A DNA stretch of 64,000 nt from Streptomyces hygroscopicus (lineage in GTDB: Bacteria; Actinomycetota; Actinomycetes; Streptomycetales; Streptomycetaceae), in assembly GCF_026168105.1 (NCBI RefSeq), contig NZ_LBMW01000034.1, forward strand, positions 1-64,000, written 5' to 3'. The notes beneath the pieces are model-generated. The model did no database searches. It worked only from the letters and a program-made list of their open reading frames with translations, and was not told the origin of the DNA. This document shows, piece by piece, positions 15,174 through 23,233 of the stretch. The translations under genes and the position numbers were made by a program. The stretch's first letter is position 1. Each line of letters begins with the position of its first letter.

Positions 15174-15935
15174 GTGAGCTACTCGGTGGGCCAGGTGGCG
15201 GGTTTCGCCGGCGTGACCGTGCGTACGCTGCACCATTACGACGAGATAGGCCTGCTCGTGCCCGGTGAGCGCACGTACGCCGGTCACCGGCGCTACGGCG
15301 ACGCCGACCTGGACCGGCTCCAGCAGATCCTGTTCTACCGAGAGCTCGGCTTCCCGCTCGAGGAGGTCGCCGCCCTGCTCGACGATCCGGTCGCGGACCC
15401 GCGCGCGCATCTGCGCCGCCAGCACGAGCTGCTGACCGCCCGGATCGAGAGGCTGCAGAAGATGGCGGCGGCCGTGGAGCACGCGATGGAGGCACGCAAG
15501 ATGGGCATCAACCTCACGCCCGAGGAGAAGTTCGAGGTCTTCGGCGACAAGGACCCGGAGGAGCACGCGGAGGAGGCCGAGCGCCGCTGGGGCGGCACGG
15601 AGGCGTACGTCGAGTCACAGCGGCGCGCCGCCCGCTACACCAAGGACGACTGGAAGCGCATACAGGCCGAGGTGGCCTCCTGGGGCGAGCGCTACAAGGC
15701 CCTGATGGCTGCCGGGGAGCCGCCGGCCGGGGAGCCCGCCATGGACATGGCCGAGGAGCACCGGCAGCACATCAGCAAGTGGTTCTACGCGTGCTCGTAC
15801 GAGATGCACCGCGGGCTCGCCGAGATGTACCTCTCCGACGAGCGCTTCAAGGAGTACTACGACTCCATGCGGCCGGGCCTCGCCGGACACCTCAGGGACG
15901 CGATCGTGGCGAACGCGGCACGGCACGGCGAGTGA
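15174..15935 (+). CDS. tipA: TipAL, MerR-family thiopeptide-sensing activator
   Basis: A 253-aa protein with MerR DNA-binding domain (YSVGQVAGFAGVTVRTLHHY), a dimerisation coiled coil at about 75-110, and the TipAS antibiotic-recognition domain. TipAL binds thiostrepton-type antibiotics covalently through a cysteine; the equivalent Cys is present in FYACSYEMHRGLAEMYLSDE. Ligand binding activates its own promoter at 15116-15146. GTG 15174 follows AAGGGAGCG and gives exactly the length I remember for S. lividans TipAL. Downstream are two strong hairpins. The gene gives streptomycetes a wide sensor of thiopeptide and other compounds, and the small form TipAS sequesters the drug. Confidence 0.95.
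   Translation: MSYSVGQVAGFAGVTVRTLHHYDEIGLLVPGERTYAGHRRYGDADLDRLQQILFYRELGFPLEEVAALLDDPVADPRAHLRRQHELLTARIERLQKMAAAVEHAMEARKMGINLTPEEKFEVFGDKDPEEHAEEAERRWGGTEAYVESQRRAARYTKDDWKRIQAEVASWGERYKALMAAGEPPAGEPAMDMAEEHRQHISKWFYACSYEMHRGLAEMYLSDERFKEYYDSMRPGLAGHLRDAIVANAARHGE
15501..15935 (+). CDS. tipA: TipAS, internal in-frame translation product of tipA
   Basis: The ATG at 15501 (codon 110 of TipAL) begins MGINLTPEEKFEVFGDKDP, the known first residues of TipAS. GGAGG lies 11 nt before it, inside the coding sequence. The 144-aa product is the antibiotic-binding domain alone and, in S. lividans, is made in large excess over TipAL. I list it as a second start in the same gene, not as a separate gene. 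Confidence 0.8.
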   Translation: MGINLTPEEKFEVFGDKDPEEHAEEAERRWGGTEAYVESQRRAARYTKDDWKRIQAEVASWGERYKALMAAGEPPAGEPAMDMAEEHRQHISKWFYACSYEMHRGLAEMYLSDERFKEYYDSMRPGLAGHLRDAIVANAARHGE

Positions 15936-15944
15936 AGGCGCAAC

Positions 15945-15995
15945 GGTGTCCGCCAGGCCGGACACCGTAAGGGGCGTCCGCCAGGCGGACGCCCC
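15945..15995. terminator. Double hairpin between convergent tipA and ybjQ-like genes
   Basis: GGTGTCCG/CGGACACC (15945-15966) is followed at once by a 12-bp arm pair GGGGCGTCCGCC/GGCGGACGCCCC (15971-15995). The second can form a long stem in either direction. Confidence 0.85.
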
Positions 15996-16038
15996 TCACC
16001 AGTGCCGAGGGTTCCTTCCCGTTCCGCCCACTGCGCGC

Positions 16039-16404
16039 TCACTCCTTGGCCAGGACCACCGCGGTCCCGTAGGCGCACACCTCCGTGCCCACGTCCGCGG
16101 CCTCCGTCACGTCGAAACGGAACGCCAGTACGGCGTTCGCGCCACGCGCGCGTGCCTGCTCTACGAGTCGGTCCATGGCCTGGTTGCGGGTCTGGACGAG
16201 CGTCTTGGTGAGCCCCTTCAGCTCGCCGCCGATCATCGACTTCAGGCCCGCGCCGATCTGGCTGCCCAGATGCCGCGAGCGCACGGTGAGGCCGAAGACC
16301 TCGCCGATGACCTGCTCGACGCGGTGACCGGGTACGTCGTTCGTCGTGACGACCAGCACGTCCGGCTGGGGGCCCTGGCCGCCGCCGTACTCTTCGATGC
16401 CCAT
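16039..16404 (-). CDS. YbjQ-family (DUF74) protein
   Basis: A 121-aa protein of the YbjQ/DUF74 family. Conserved parts are VLVVTTNDVPGHRVEQVIGE, then GEVFGLTVRSRHLGSQI and the end ANAVLAFRFDV...GTEVCAYGTAVVL. The family forms pentameric rings of a dodecin/heavy-metal-binding-like fold; function is unsettled. ATG 16404 gives MGIEEYGGGQ as in homologues. It is divergent from the DedA-type gene and convergent with tipA. Confidence 0.85.
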   Translation of the reverse strand: MGIEEYGGGQGPQPDVLVVTTNDVPGHRVEQVIGEVFGLTVRSRHLGSQIGAGLKSMIGGELKGLTKTLVQTRNQAMDRLVEQARARGANAVLAFRFDVTEAADVGTEVCAYGTAVVLAKE

Positions 16405-16563
16405 GGCCCACAGCTTCGCCATGGTTCGCGCGCCGTGCAATCCCCCGTCACCGGTGGAACCTGGGGCGGACACCGCCCGTTGATAGCTTTGTCCGGCCAT
16501 CGCCGTCGGGTCGGCCACTTTCAGGACGCCGCACCTCCCCTCACCCCTCAGGAGCCCGGAACC

Positions 16564-17742
16564 GTGACGACGCTTGCCCTCGGACCGAGCTGGCTGGATC
16601 CGAACTACCTGCTCGACACCTACGGAATATGGGGCCTGCTCCTCGTCGTCTTCGCCGAGTCGGGGCTGCTCATCGGCTTCTTCCTGCCGGGTGACTCGCT
16701 GCTGTTCACGTGCGGCCTGCTGATCACGTCGAATCAGCTGAAGTTCCCCCTGTGGGGAGCCATCGCCCTGATCTGCCTCGCCGCGGTCCTGGGTGACCAG
16801 GCGGGTTACATGTTCGGCAGGAAGGTCGGCCCGTCGCTCTTCAGGCGCCCGGACTCCCGCCTCTTCAAGCAGGAGAACGTCACCAAGGCAAGCGAGTTCT
16901 TCGAGAAGTACGGCCCGAAGTCCCTGGTTCTGGCGCGCTTCGTGCCCGTCGTGCGCACCTTCACGCCGATCATCGCCGGCGTCAGCGGCATGAGGTACCG
17001 CTCGTTCCTCGTGTTCAACGTCATCGGTGGCGTGCTGTGGGGCGCGGGCGTCACCCTGCTCGGCTCCTGGCTGGGCAACATCGCCTTCGTCAAGAACAAC
17101 GTCGAGGCGATCCTCATCCTGATCGTCCTCGTCTCGGTGGTCCCGATCGCCATCGAGTTCCTGCGGGCCCGCTCGAAGGCCAGGAAGAACCCGTCCGAGT
17201 CCGAGACCTCCGCTCAGCAGCCCCCCGCCCAGGGCCTGCAGCAGCCCCCGGTCATGGACGACGCGACGGCCCAGCTGCGCCGAGTGCCGTCGGCCCACCA
17301 GGGCGAGGACCAGGCGTATGGCAACCAAGGCCATGACCAGGCGTACGGCAACCAAGGCCATGACCAGGCGTATGGCAACCAAGGCCGGGATCACGCGTAC
17401 GGGGACCAGGGGCAGGCCTACCCGCAGGGTCAGGGCCAGGCTTACCCGCAGGGTCAGGGCCAGGCCTACGGCAACCACGGCCAGGCCTATCCGCATGGGG
17501 GACAGCCGTACGACCCGAACCACGGATACGGCCAGGGGTACGGCCAGAACCACGGCCAGACCCAGCCCTACGCCCAGCAGTACCCACAGGGCCACCAGCA
17601 GCCCCAGCAGTACCCACAGGGCCACCAGCAGCCCCAGCAGTACCCCCAGGGCCACCAGCAGCCCCAGCAGTACCCCCAGGGCCACCAGCAGCAGTACCCG
17701 TACGACCAGGAGTACTCGCAGAACGGCTACCCGCAGAACTGA
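16564..17742 (+). CDS. DedA/VTT-domain membrane protein with a Gln/Tyr/Gly repeat tail
   Basis: A 392-aa protein in two parts. Residues 1-215 are a DedA (VTT) membrane domain: FAESGLLIGFFLPGDSLLF, then GDQAGYMFGRKVG, and RFVPVVRTFTPIIAGVSGM, which holds the conserved Arg/Pro residues of the re-entrant loops. DedA proteins move or flip phospholipids or undecaprenyl phosphate across the membrane. Residues from about 225 to the end are low complexity: three or four units of DQAYGNQGH, two of QAYPQGQG, then four of QQYPQGHQQP. The tail should be cytoplasmic and disordered. GTG 16564 follows AGGAG. The underlying DNA has 27-bp and 30-bp tandem repeats. Confidence 0.88.
   Translation: MTTLALGPSWLDPNYLLDTYGIWGLLLVVFAESGLLIGFFLPGDSLLFTCGLLITSNQLKFPLWGAIALICLAAVLGDQAGYMFGRKVGPSLFRRPDSRLFKQENVTKASEFFEKYGPKSLVLARFVPVVRTFTPIIAGVSGMRYRSFLVFNVIGGVLWGAGVTLLGSWLGNIAFVKNNVEAILILIVLVSVVPIAIEFLRARSKARKNPSESETSAQQPPAQGLQQPPVMDDATAQLRRVPSAHQGEDQAYGNQGHDQAYGNQGHDQAYGNQGRDHAYGDQGQAYPQGQGQAYPQGQGQAYGNHGQAYPHGGQPYDPNHGYGQGYGQNHGQTQPYAQQYPQGHQQPQQYPQGHQQPQQYPQGHQQPQQYPQGHQQQYPYDQEYSQNGYPQN
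17311..17692. repeat. In-frame 27-bp and 30-bp tandem repeats coding the DedA tail
   Basis: From 17311 three units of 27 bp encode QAYGNQGHD, from about 17413 two units of 24 bp encode YPQGQGQA-like sequence, and from about 17576 four units of 30 bp encode QQYPQGHQQP. All unit lengths are multiples of three, so copy number can change without breaking the gene. Confidence 0.88.
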
Positions 17743-17760
17743 GCGGCCCGCGCGGTCGGC

Positions 17761-19458
17761 CTAGAAGCCTCGAGTCCGCTTGGCCGCCCGGCGCCCGGCG
17801 GCGGAGCCTCCCGGCACCCGCAGGAACAGCCGGGAGATCTCCGATCCCAGGTGCACACCGATCGCGATGGCCATGGCGAGCGAGGCGGCCTTGGCCAGCG
17901 AGACCAGGCCCTTGTCGACGTTGTTCTGGGCGATCGACAGCAGTCCGAAGTACGTCGCCGAACCGGGCAGCAGGGGCCCGATCGCGGCGGTCGTGTACGG
18001 CAGCGCGGACGCGAAACGGTAGCGCGACAGCAACTGCCCGAACAGTCCCACCAGCCCCGCGGCGACGGCCGTGGACGCGACCGGCGAGATGCCGCCCGGA
18101 TAGTGCAGGGCGCCGTACACGCTCCAGGCGACACCCCCGGTGAGGGTCACCCACAGCACGGTGGAGCGCTCCTGCTGGAGCAGTACCGCGAAGGTCAGGG
18201 ACAGGAGCATCGAGGCGATGATCTGCACGACCGGGCGCTCGGAGGTGTTCAGGACCGTGTCCGGGTTGAGCTGCGCGCCCAGCTTCACGCCGAAGTACAG
18301 AACCACCAGGACGCCGACGACGATGCCGACGAAGAAGTACATGACTTCCAGCAGGCGCGCGGCCGCGGTGATGTAGAAGCCGGTGAGTCCGTCCTGCACG
18401 CCCGCCACCAGGGCCCGCCCGGGCAGCAGGGCGAACAGGCCACCGGTGATCACCGCGGACGCCTCCACGTCCACGTGGGCGACCGTGAGCGCGACGCCGA
18501 TCGCGGCCGGGGGCATCGCAGCCGCCGTGAACTGGTAGAACTCCGGCAGCCCGCGCCCGGCGCACAGCCATGCCAGCCGGTCGCCGAGCATCGCGCCGAG
18601 CGCGGCCGCGATGAACACGACGAGATCACCGCCGACGAGCACGGAGGCCGCACCGGCGAGCAGGCCGCTCGCCCCGGTGAGCGCCCACCCGGGGTAGGGA
18701 TGCCGGTTCCGGCGTATCTCGGCGAGCCGGCGGTAGGCCTCCTCCAGGGAGATCGCCGTGTGATGGTCGCTGAGGTCGTCCACGAGCCGGAACACGGCCG
18801 CAAGGCGCGTGTAGTCGGTGGCGCGGCGGCGAACCGTCCGCGAGGCCGACACCGGGTCGTCCACCAGGGACGGCTGGTACGAGATCGACAGCAACGTGAA
18901 GGTGACGTTCGGCTCGCAGCGGTCCAGCCCGTAGGACCGGCAGACCGCGAACATCGCCGCCTCCACGTCCTCGGCGCCCTCGCCGCCCGCCAGAAGGAGT
19001 TCGCCGATGCGGAGGGTCAGGTCGAGCACGCGCGGCACGGCGGGACCCGCCTCGTCGGTCTTGTGCGCACGCTCCGGTGCGGGCCGCTCGGCCACCGGCA
19101 TCCGCAGCATCGTGCGCATCCGGTCCTGCCAGGGCGCCTCGTTTGTCAGCCGGACGACGGGGATCCCGTCGGGCGGTGTGAAGGCGGGCGGTGCGTTCTT
19201 GGAGCTGTATGTGCTCGGCGGGCTGAACGCCGACCCCTCCGGCTCGGCCGCGGCCTGCTGCGGGACCTCGAGGCCCCGCGGGACGGCGAACTCGGACGTC
19301 GTCTCGGACTCGCCGCCCGCCGCCGGCACGTCGAGCCCTTGCGGGACGGCGAACTCGGAGGTCGTGGCGGAATCGCTCCCGCCCTGCCCGGGAGGCGCGA
19401 ACGCGCTCCTCGCCTCATCCGACCGCGGCTTGCGGTCCTCCGTCTCCGGCTGCGCCAC
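17761..19458 (-). CDS. ThrE-type threonine/serine exporter
   Basis: A 565-aa protein with the ThrE arrangement: an N-terminal soluble region, then about ten membrane segments. The DUF1212 domain starts near RVLDLTLRIGELLLAGGEGA, with the conserved EDVEAAMFAVCRSYGLDRCE, and includes a GWALTGASGLLAGAASVLVG segment; the C-terminal ThrE_2 part follows LNTSERPVVQIIASMLLSL. The Corynebacterium homologue exports threonine and serine with proton motive force. The first 90 residues are a disordered Ser/Pro/Glu tail with a duplicated TTSEFAVPxGLxVP (residues 32-45 and 53-66). GTG 19458 follows GAGGCGAGG. It is convergent with the DedA gene with only 18 nt between stops. Confidence 0.88.
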   Translation of the reverse strand: MAQPETEDRKPRSDEARSAFAPPGQGGSDSATTSEFAVPQGLDVPAAGGESETTSEFAVPRGLEVPQQAAAEPEGSAFSPPSTYSSKNAPPAFTPPDGIPVVRLTNEAPWQDRMRTMLRMPVAERPAPERAHKTDEAGPAVPRVLDLTLRIGELLLAGGEGAEDVEAAMFAVCRSYGLDRCEPNVTFTLLSISYQPSLVDDPVSASRTVRRRATDYTRLAAVFRLVDDLSDHHTAISLEEAYRRLAEIRRNRHPYPGWALTGASGLLAGAASVLVGGDLVVFIAAALGAMLGDRLAWLCAGRGLPEFYQFTAAAMPPAAIGVALTVAHVDVEASAVITGGLFALLPGRALVAGVQDGLTGFYITAAARLLEVMYFFVGIVVGVLVVLYFGVKLGAQLNPDTVLNTSERPVVQIIASMLLSLTFAVLLQQERSTVLWVTLTGGVAWSVYGALHYPGGISPVASTAVAAGLVGLFGQLLSRYRFASALPYTTAAIGPLLPGSATYFGLLSIAQNNVDKGLVSLAKAASLAMAIAIGVHLGSEISRLFLRVPGGSAAGRRAAKRTRGF

Positions 19459-19539
19459 CAGTTTCTGCCTCGCCTCTCGTACGCCTGCTTACCGTACGTA
19501 CCTCCCGTACATTTCAGTATGCGCAACCGATACGCGAAC

Positions 19540-19572
19540 GGGCCGCGTCACCCGGGAGGGGTGACGCGGCCC
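19540..19572 (-). terminator. Terminator of ppa
   Basis: A 13-bp perfect stem GGGCCGCGTCACC / GGTGACGCGGCCC with a 7-nt loop, 17 nt beyond the ppa stop codon. Confidence 0.9.
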
Positions 19573-19588
19573 GCGGGGCTCACGGAGG

Positions 19589-20080
19589 TCAGTGCCCGCC
19601 GTGCTCCTTGGCGCGCTTGAAGGACCGCTCGATCTCGACCTCGGCGTCCGCGCGGCCGACCCAGTTGGCACCCTCGACGGACTTGCCGGGCTCCAGGTCC
19701 TTGTAGACCTCGAAGAAGTGCTGGATCTCCAGTCGGTCGAACTCGGAGACGTGGTGGATGTCCCGCAGGTGCTCGACGCGCGGGTCGGACGCCGGCACGC
19801 ACAGCAGCTTGTCGTCGCCGCCGGCCTCGTCCGTCATCCGGAACATGCCGATGGCGCGGCACTTGATGAGGCAGCCGGGGAAGGTCGGCTCCTCCAGGAT
19901 GACCAGTGCGTCCAGCGGGTCGCCGTCCTCGCCGAGGGTGTTCTCGACGAAGCCGTAGTCGGCCGGGTAGCTGGTCGAGGTGAAGAGTCGACGGTCCAGG
20001 CGGATCCGACCGGTCTCGTGGTCCACCTCGTACTTGTTCCGCGAACCCTTCGGGATCTCGATCGTGACGTCGAACTCCAC
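19589..20080 (-). CDS. ppa: Inorganic pyrophosphatase
   Basis: A 163-aa family I pyrophosphatase that hydrolyses PPi to two phosphates with Mg2+, driving biosynthetic reactions. The acidic active site is intact: the family signature [22 protein letters not shown], and [20 protein letters not shown] hold the metal-binding Asp residues. GTG 20080 is preferred: GGAGGAG stands 8 nt before it, and [19 protein letters not shown] is where the family starts. An ATG at 20095 contains that ribosome binding site within its own codons, so it is unlikely to be used. It is divergent from dacB. Confidence 0.93.
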   Translation of the reverse strand: MEFDVTIEIPKGSRNKYEVDHETGRIRLDRRLFTSTSYPADYGFVENTLGEDGDPLDALVILEEPTFPGCLIKCRAIGMFRMTDEAGGDDKLLCVPASDPRVEHLRDIHHVSEFDRLEIQHFFEVYKDLEPGKSVEGANWVGRADAEVEIERSFKRAKEHGGH

Positions 20081-20165
20081 CGGTGGCTCCTCCATGATCA
20101 ACACATAGTTCTGGTGGTTAAGTGTCCCTCACGCAGGTGTGTGATCGCGAAAGGGGCTGGTGGTC

Positions 20166-21821
20166 GTGCCGGAGCTGAGGGCTTGGCAGGCTGCGAGACC
20201 GCATCTCGTGCGGGCCGCGCAGACCGTGAAACCGCGCCTCGCGCGCGTGGCCCAGGCCGTGCAACCCCGTGCGGCGCGGAGTGCCGACGCCGTGAGACCG
20301 CGCGTGACGCCGCTCACCGGGGTGGTGAAACCGCACGTCGCGCGGGTCGCGCGCGCCCTGCGCCCACGCGCCGGGGGCCTCACGACCCCTCAGCTGACGG
20401 CTGTCGCCGCCACCGTGGGACTGACGCTCGCGGCCGGGGCCGCGACCGCTGCCGGTCCCTGGGACTCCACGGGTCAGCGTACGGCCGAGCGCCTCAGGGC
20501 CGCAGCGTGGGGCCACGAGGGTGGCGCAGATCACGGGCGTGGCCCCGGTACGGCGGAGCAGGCACCCGCGCCCGCACCGAGCGCCGCGGCCGTGCTGACC
20601 GCCCTCGGCGCGGCCACGTTCACCACCAAGTCGGCTTCGGTCGACGGGGCCCTGGCCGGTGTGCTCGACCCGCTTCTGCGTGACGCCTCCCTCGGCTCCC
20701 GGCACAGTGCCTCGGTCGTCGACGTGACCACCGGCAAACACCTGTACGACAGCAGTGCCGGCGACGCGCTGACCCCCGCCTCCACCACGAAGATCGCCAC
20801 GGCCGTCGCCGTGCTCTCCGCGGCCGGACCCGACCACCGTCTCGCCACGCGCGCGGTGCTGGAGCCCGGGACCGGCAAGCTCGTACTGGTCGGTGGCGGC
20901 GACCCGACCCTGACCGCCCGCAAGGACGCCGGGGGCTGGGCCAGCCTGCGCACCCTCGCCGACGAGACCGCCGCCGCCCTGAGGCAGCGTCACGTGGCCT
21001 CGGTGACGCTCGCGTACGACGCCTCTCTGTTCACGGGCCCCATGAAGCACCCCATCGGGGACAACGACAATCTCGCGCCGGTCACCGCGCTGACGGCCGA
21101 CGAGGGACGCACGGACGACTCCACCAGCGGGCCGGCACCGCGCAGCACGGACCCGGCGGCCGACACGGCCCGGACGTTCGGCGGTCTGCTGCGCGAGCGC
21201 GGCATCAAGACCTCGGCCCCCGGCGCGTCGCCGGCCAAGGCCGCACCACGCGCCCAGACGCTGGCCTCGGTCCAGTCGCCGCCCCTGTCCGCCCTGGTCG
21301 AGCGGATGCTCACCAACAGCGACAACGACATCGCAGAGGCCCTGGCCCGGCAGACCGCCCTCGCCACGGGCGGGCAGCCGAGCTTCGACGGGGGCGCGGC
21401 CGCGATCTCCGCCCGGCTCGGGAAGCTGGGGCTGCCGCTCGCCGGTGCCCAGTTCCACGACGGCAGCGGGCTCAACCGCGCCGACAGGCTCACCGCGGAT
21501 CTGCTCACGGCCCTGCTGGCCACCGCGGGCTCCCAGGCCCACCCCGAACTCCGTCCGGTCCTGACGGGCCTGCCGGTGGCAGGCTTCACCGGCACCCTCA
21601 GCGACCGCTACGAGGACGGTGCCGAACGCTCGGGCGTCGGCGTCGTACGCGCCAAGACGGGCTCCCTGACCGGCGTCAACAGCCTGGCCGGGACGGTGGT
21701 CGACGCGGACGGCCGCCTGCTGGCCTTCGCGTTCCTGACCGACGGCTCGATGGACCAGACGACGGCCAGAGCGGCCCTGGACCGCACGGCGGCGGCACTG
21801 GCGGGCTGTGGCTGCCGGTAA
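20166..21821 (+). CDS. dacB: D-alanyl-D-alanine carboxypeptidase/endopeptidase (PBP4 type)
   Basis: A 551-aa class C low-molecular-weight penicillin-binding protein. The three active-site motifs are SxxK in ASTTKIAT (Ser206), SDN in TNSDNDIAEAL (Ser385) and KTGS (about 497). It trims D-Ala from peptidoglycan peptides outside the membrane. The first 75 residues are basic and repetitive (VKPRLARVAQAVQPRAARSA and similar), before one membrane segment LTAVAATVGLTLAAGAATAAG, so this part should stay in the cytoplasm. GTG 20166 lies 9 nt from AAGGGG; GTG 20160 is too close to it. It heads a same-strand run with the metalloprotease gene and tilS, though gaps of 94 and 196 nt suggest separate promoters. 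Confidence 0.9.
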   Translation: MPELRAWQAARPHLVRAAQTVKPRLARVAQAVQPRAARSADAVRPRVTPLTGVVKPHVARVARALRPRAGGLTTPQLTAVAATVGLTLAAGAATAAGPWDSTGQRTAERLRAAAWGHEGGADHGRGPGTAEQAPAPAPSAAAVLTALGAATFTTKSASVDGALAGVLDPLLRDASLGSRHSASVVDVTTGKHLYDSSAGDALTPASTTKIATAVAVLSAAGPDHRLATRAVLEPGTGKLVLVGGGDPTLTARKDAGGWASLRTLADETAAALRQRHVASVTLAYDASLFTGPMKHPIGDNDNLAPVTALTADEGRTDDSTSGPAPRSTDPAADTARTFGGLLRERGIKTSAPGASPAKAAPRAQTLASVQSPPLSALVERMLTNSDNDIAEALARQTALATGGQPSFDGGAAAISARLGKLGLPLAGAQFHDGSGLNRADRLTADLLTALLATAGSQAHPELRPVLTGLPVAGFTGTLSDRYEDGAERSGVGVVRAKTGSLTGVNSLAGTVVDADGRLLAFAFLTDGSMDQTTARAALDRTAAALAGCGCR

Positions 21822-21915
21822 CAGCCGTACCACCGGCCTCACGGGCCCCGTAGCGGGGCCCGCCCCGGCGTCGTACCCCTCACCGCACTCGCGCACGAGC
21901 ACGTACCGTTGACGC

Positions 21916-23037
21916 ATGACGAGCGTCGGTGGTGCCGAGATGGTCGACTGGAATCTCGCGGTGGCGACCGCGACCCGGCTCGTGCGGCCGGGGCCCGAGG
22001 TGAGCCGCGACGAGGCCCGGGCCGTCGTCGCGGAGTTGCGCAGGCACGCAAGGGCCTCGGAGGAGCACGTCCGGGGCTTTACCCGGATGGGTGAAGAGGG
22101 CGTGCACGACACCCCGGTCCTCGTCGTCGACCGCCCCGGCTGGGTCCGGGCGAACGTCGCCGGGTTCCGCGAACTCCTCAAGCCCCTCCTCGACAAGATG
22201 CAGGAGCGGCGCGGGAGCACCCCCGGCGGAGCCGTCCTCGGCGCCGTCGGCGGCAAGGTCACCGGGGTGGAACTCGGCATGCTCCTGTCGTTCCTGTCCT
22301 CCCGGGTCCTCGGCCAGTACGAGACCTTCGCCCCCGCCACCCGCGAGTTGCCCGCCGACGAGAACGGCGGCGGCCGCCTGCTGCTGGTCGCGCCGAACAT
22401 CGTGCACGTGGAGCGTGAACTGGACGTACGTCCGCACGACTTCCGCCTCTGGGTCTGCCTGCACGAGGAGACGCACCGCACGCAGTTCACCGCGGTGCCC
22501 TGGCTGCGCGACCACCTCGAGGGCGAAATCCAGTCTTTCTTGGCGGAGACCGATATCGACCCCATGACGGTGCTGGAGCGCATCAGGGAGGCCGCCCAGT
22601 CGCTCGCCGGGGGCCGTCCGGAGGGCGAGGAGGGCGACGACGGCCACTCGTTCGTGGAACTCGTGCAGACGCCCGCCCAGCGGGAGATCCTCGGCCGTCT
22701 CACCGCCGTGATGTCGCTCCTGGAGGGACATGCCGACTTCGTGATGGACGGTGTCGGCCCCGATGTCGTCCCGTCCGTCGCCGAGATCCGCGAGAAATTC
22801 CAGCAGCGCCGCGCCAAGGGCGCCTCGCGCCTCGACCTCGCCCTGCGCAAACTGCTGGGCCTGGACGCCAAGCTCAGGCAGTACCGCGACGGTGAGCGTT
22901 TCGTGCGAGCGGTCGTCGAGCAGGTCGGCATGGACGGTTTCAACCGGGTGTGGACCTCCCCGAACACCCTCCCCACCAAGGCGGAGATCGCCAAACCGGC
23001 GGACTGGGTCGCACGGGTGCACCGCAAGGCGGAGTAG
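21916..23037 (+). CDS. DUF2342 zinc-dependent metalloprotease-like protein
   Basis: A 373-aa protein of the DUF2342 family, often called coenzyme F420 biosynthesis-associated. It starts MVDWNLAVATATRLVRPGP and has a zincin-like helix CLHEETHRTQFTAVPWLRDH with an HExxH motif near residue 188. A second acidic helix EGHADFVMDG near 274 provides the likely third ligand, as in the minigluzincin family. Its actual substrate is not known. ATG 21916 has no clear Shine-Dalgarno sequence, so it may be leaderless. Its position between dacB and tilS is conserved in actinobacteria as far as I recall. Confidence 0.85.
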   Translation: MTSVGGAEMVDWNLAVATATRLVRPGPEVSRDEARAVVAELRRHARASEEHVRGFTRMGEEGVHDTPVLVVDRPGWVRANVAGFRELLKPLLDKMQERRGSTPGGAVLGAVGGKVTGVELGMLLSFLSSRVLGQYETFAPATRELPADENGGGRLLLVAPNIVHVERELDVRPHDFRLWVCLHEETHRTQFTAVPWLRDHLEGEIQSFLAETDIDPMTVLERIREAAQSLAGGRPEGEEGDDGHSFVELVQTPAQREILGRLTAVMSLLEGHADFVMDGVGPDVVPSVAEIREKFQQRRAKGASRLDLALRKLLGLDAKLRQYRDGERFVRAVVEQVGMDGFNRVWTSPNTLPTKAEIAKPADWVARVHRKAE

Positions 23038-23233
23038 TGAGCCCCGCGCGAGCGTAGTGAAACGAATCCGGCCGTCGGCAGGTGAACGCCTCGCCAATCA
23101 CCCGTCCGAGGGACCGTGAGCGATGGGTAGGCGTGCAATGCTCGGGGAACGCCCCGTTTCTGTCACCATCTACATACTCTGAGTGACCGAACTTCGGGAT
23201 CACCCCCCGAAAACTTCATGAAGGGAACCGGAC

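Noticed and set aside
20081-20104. Ppa starts at ATG 20095 or upstream
   Set aside because: The GGAGGAG within those codons is placed as ribosome binding site for GTG 20080, where homologues begin.
20118-23138. 1006-codon minus-strand frame opposite dacB and the DUF2342 gene
   Set aside because: Antisense of two recognisable proteins; Ser/Arg/Gly-rich without domains.
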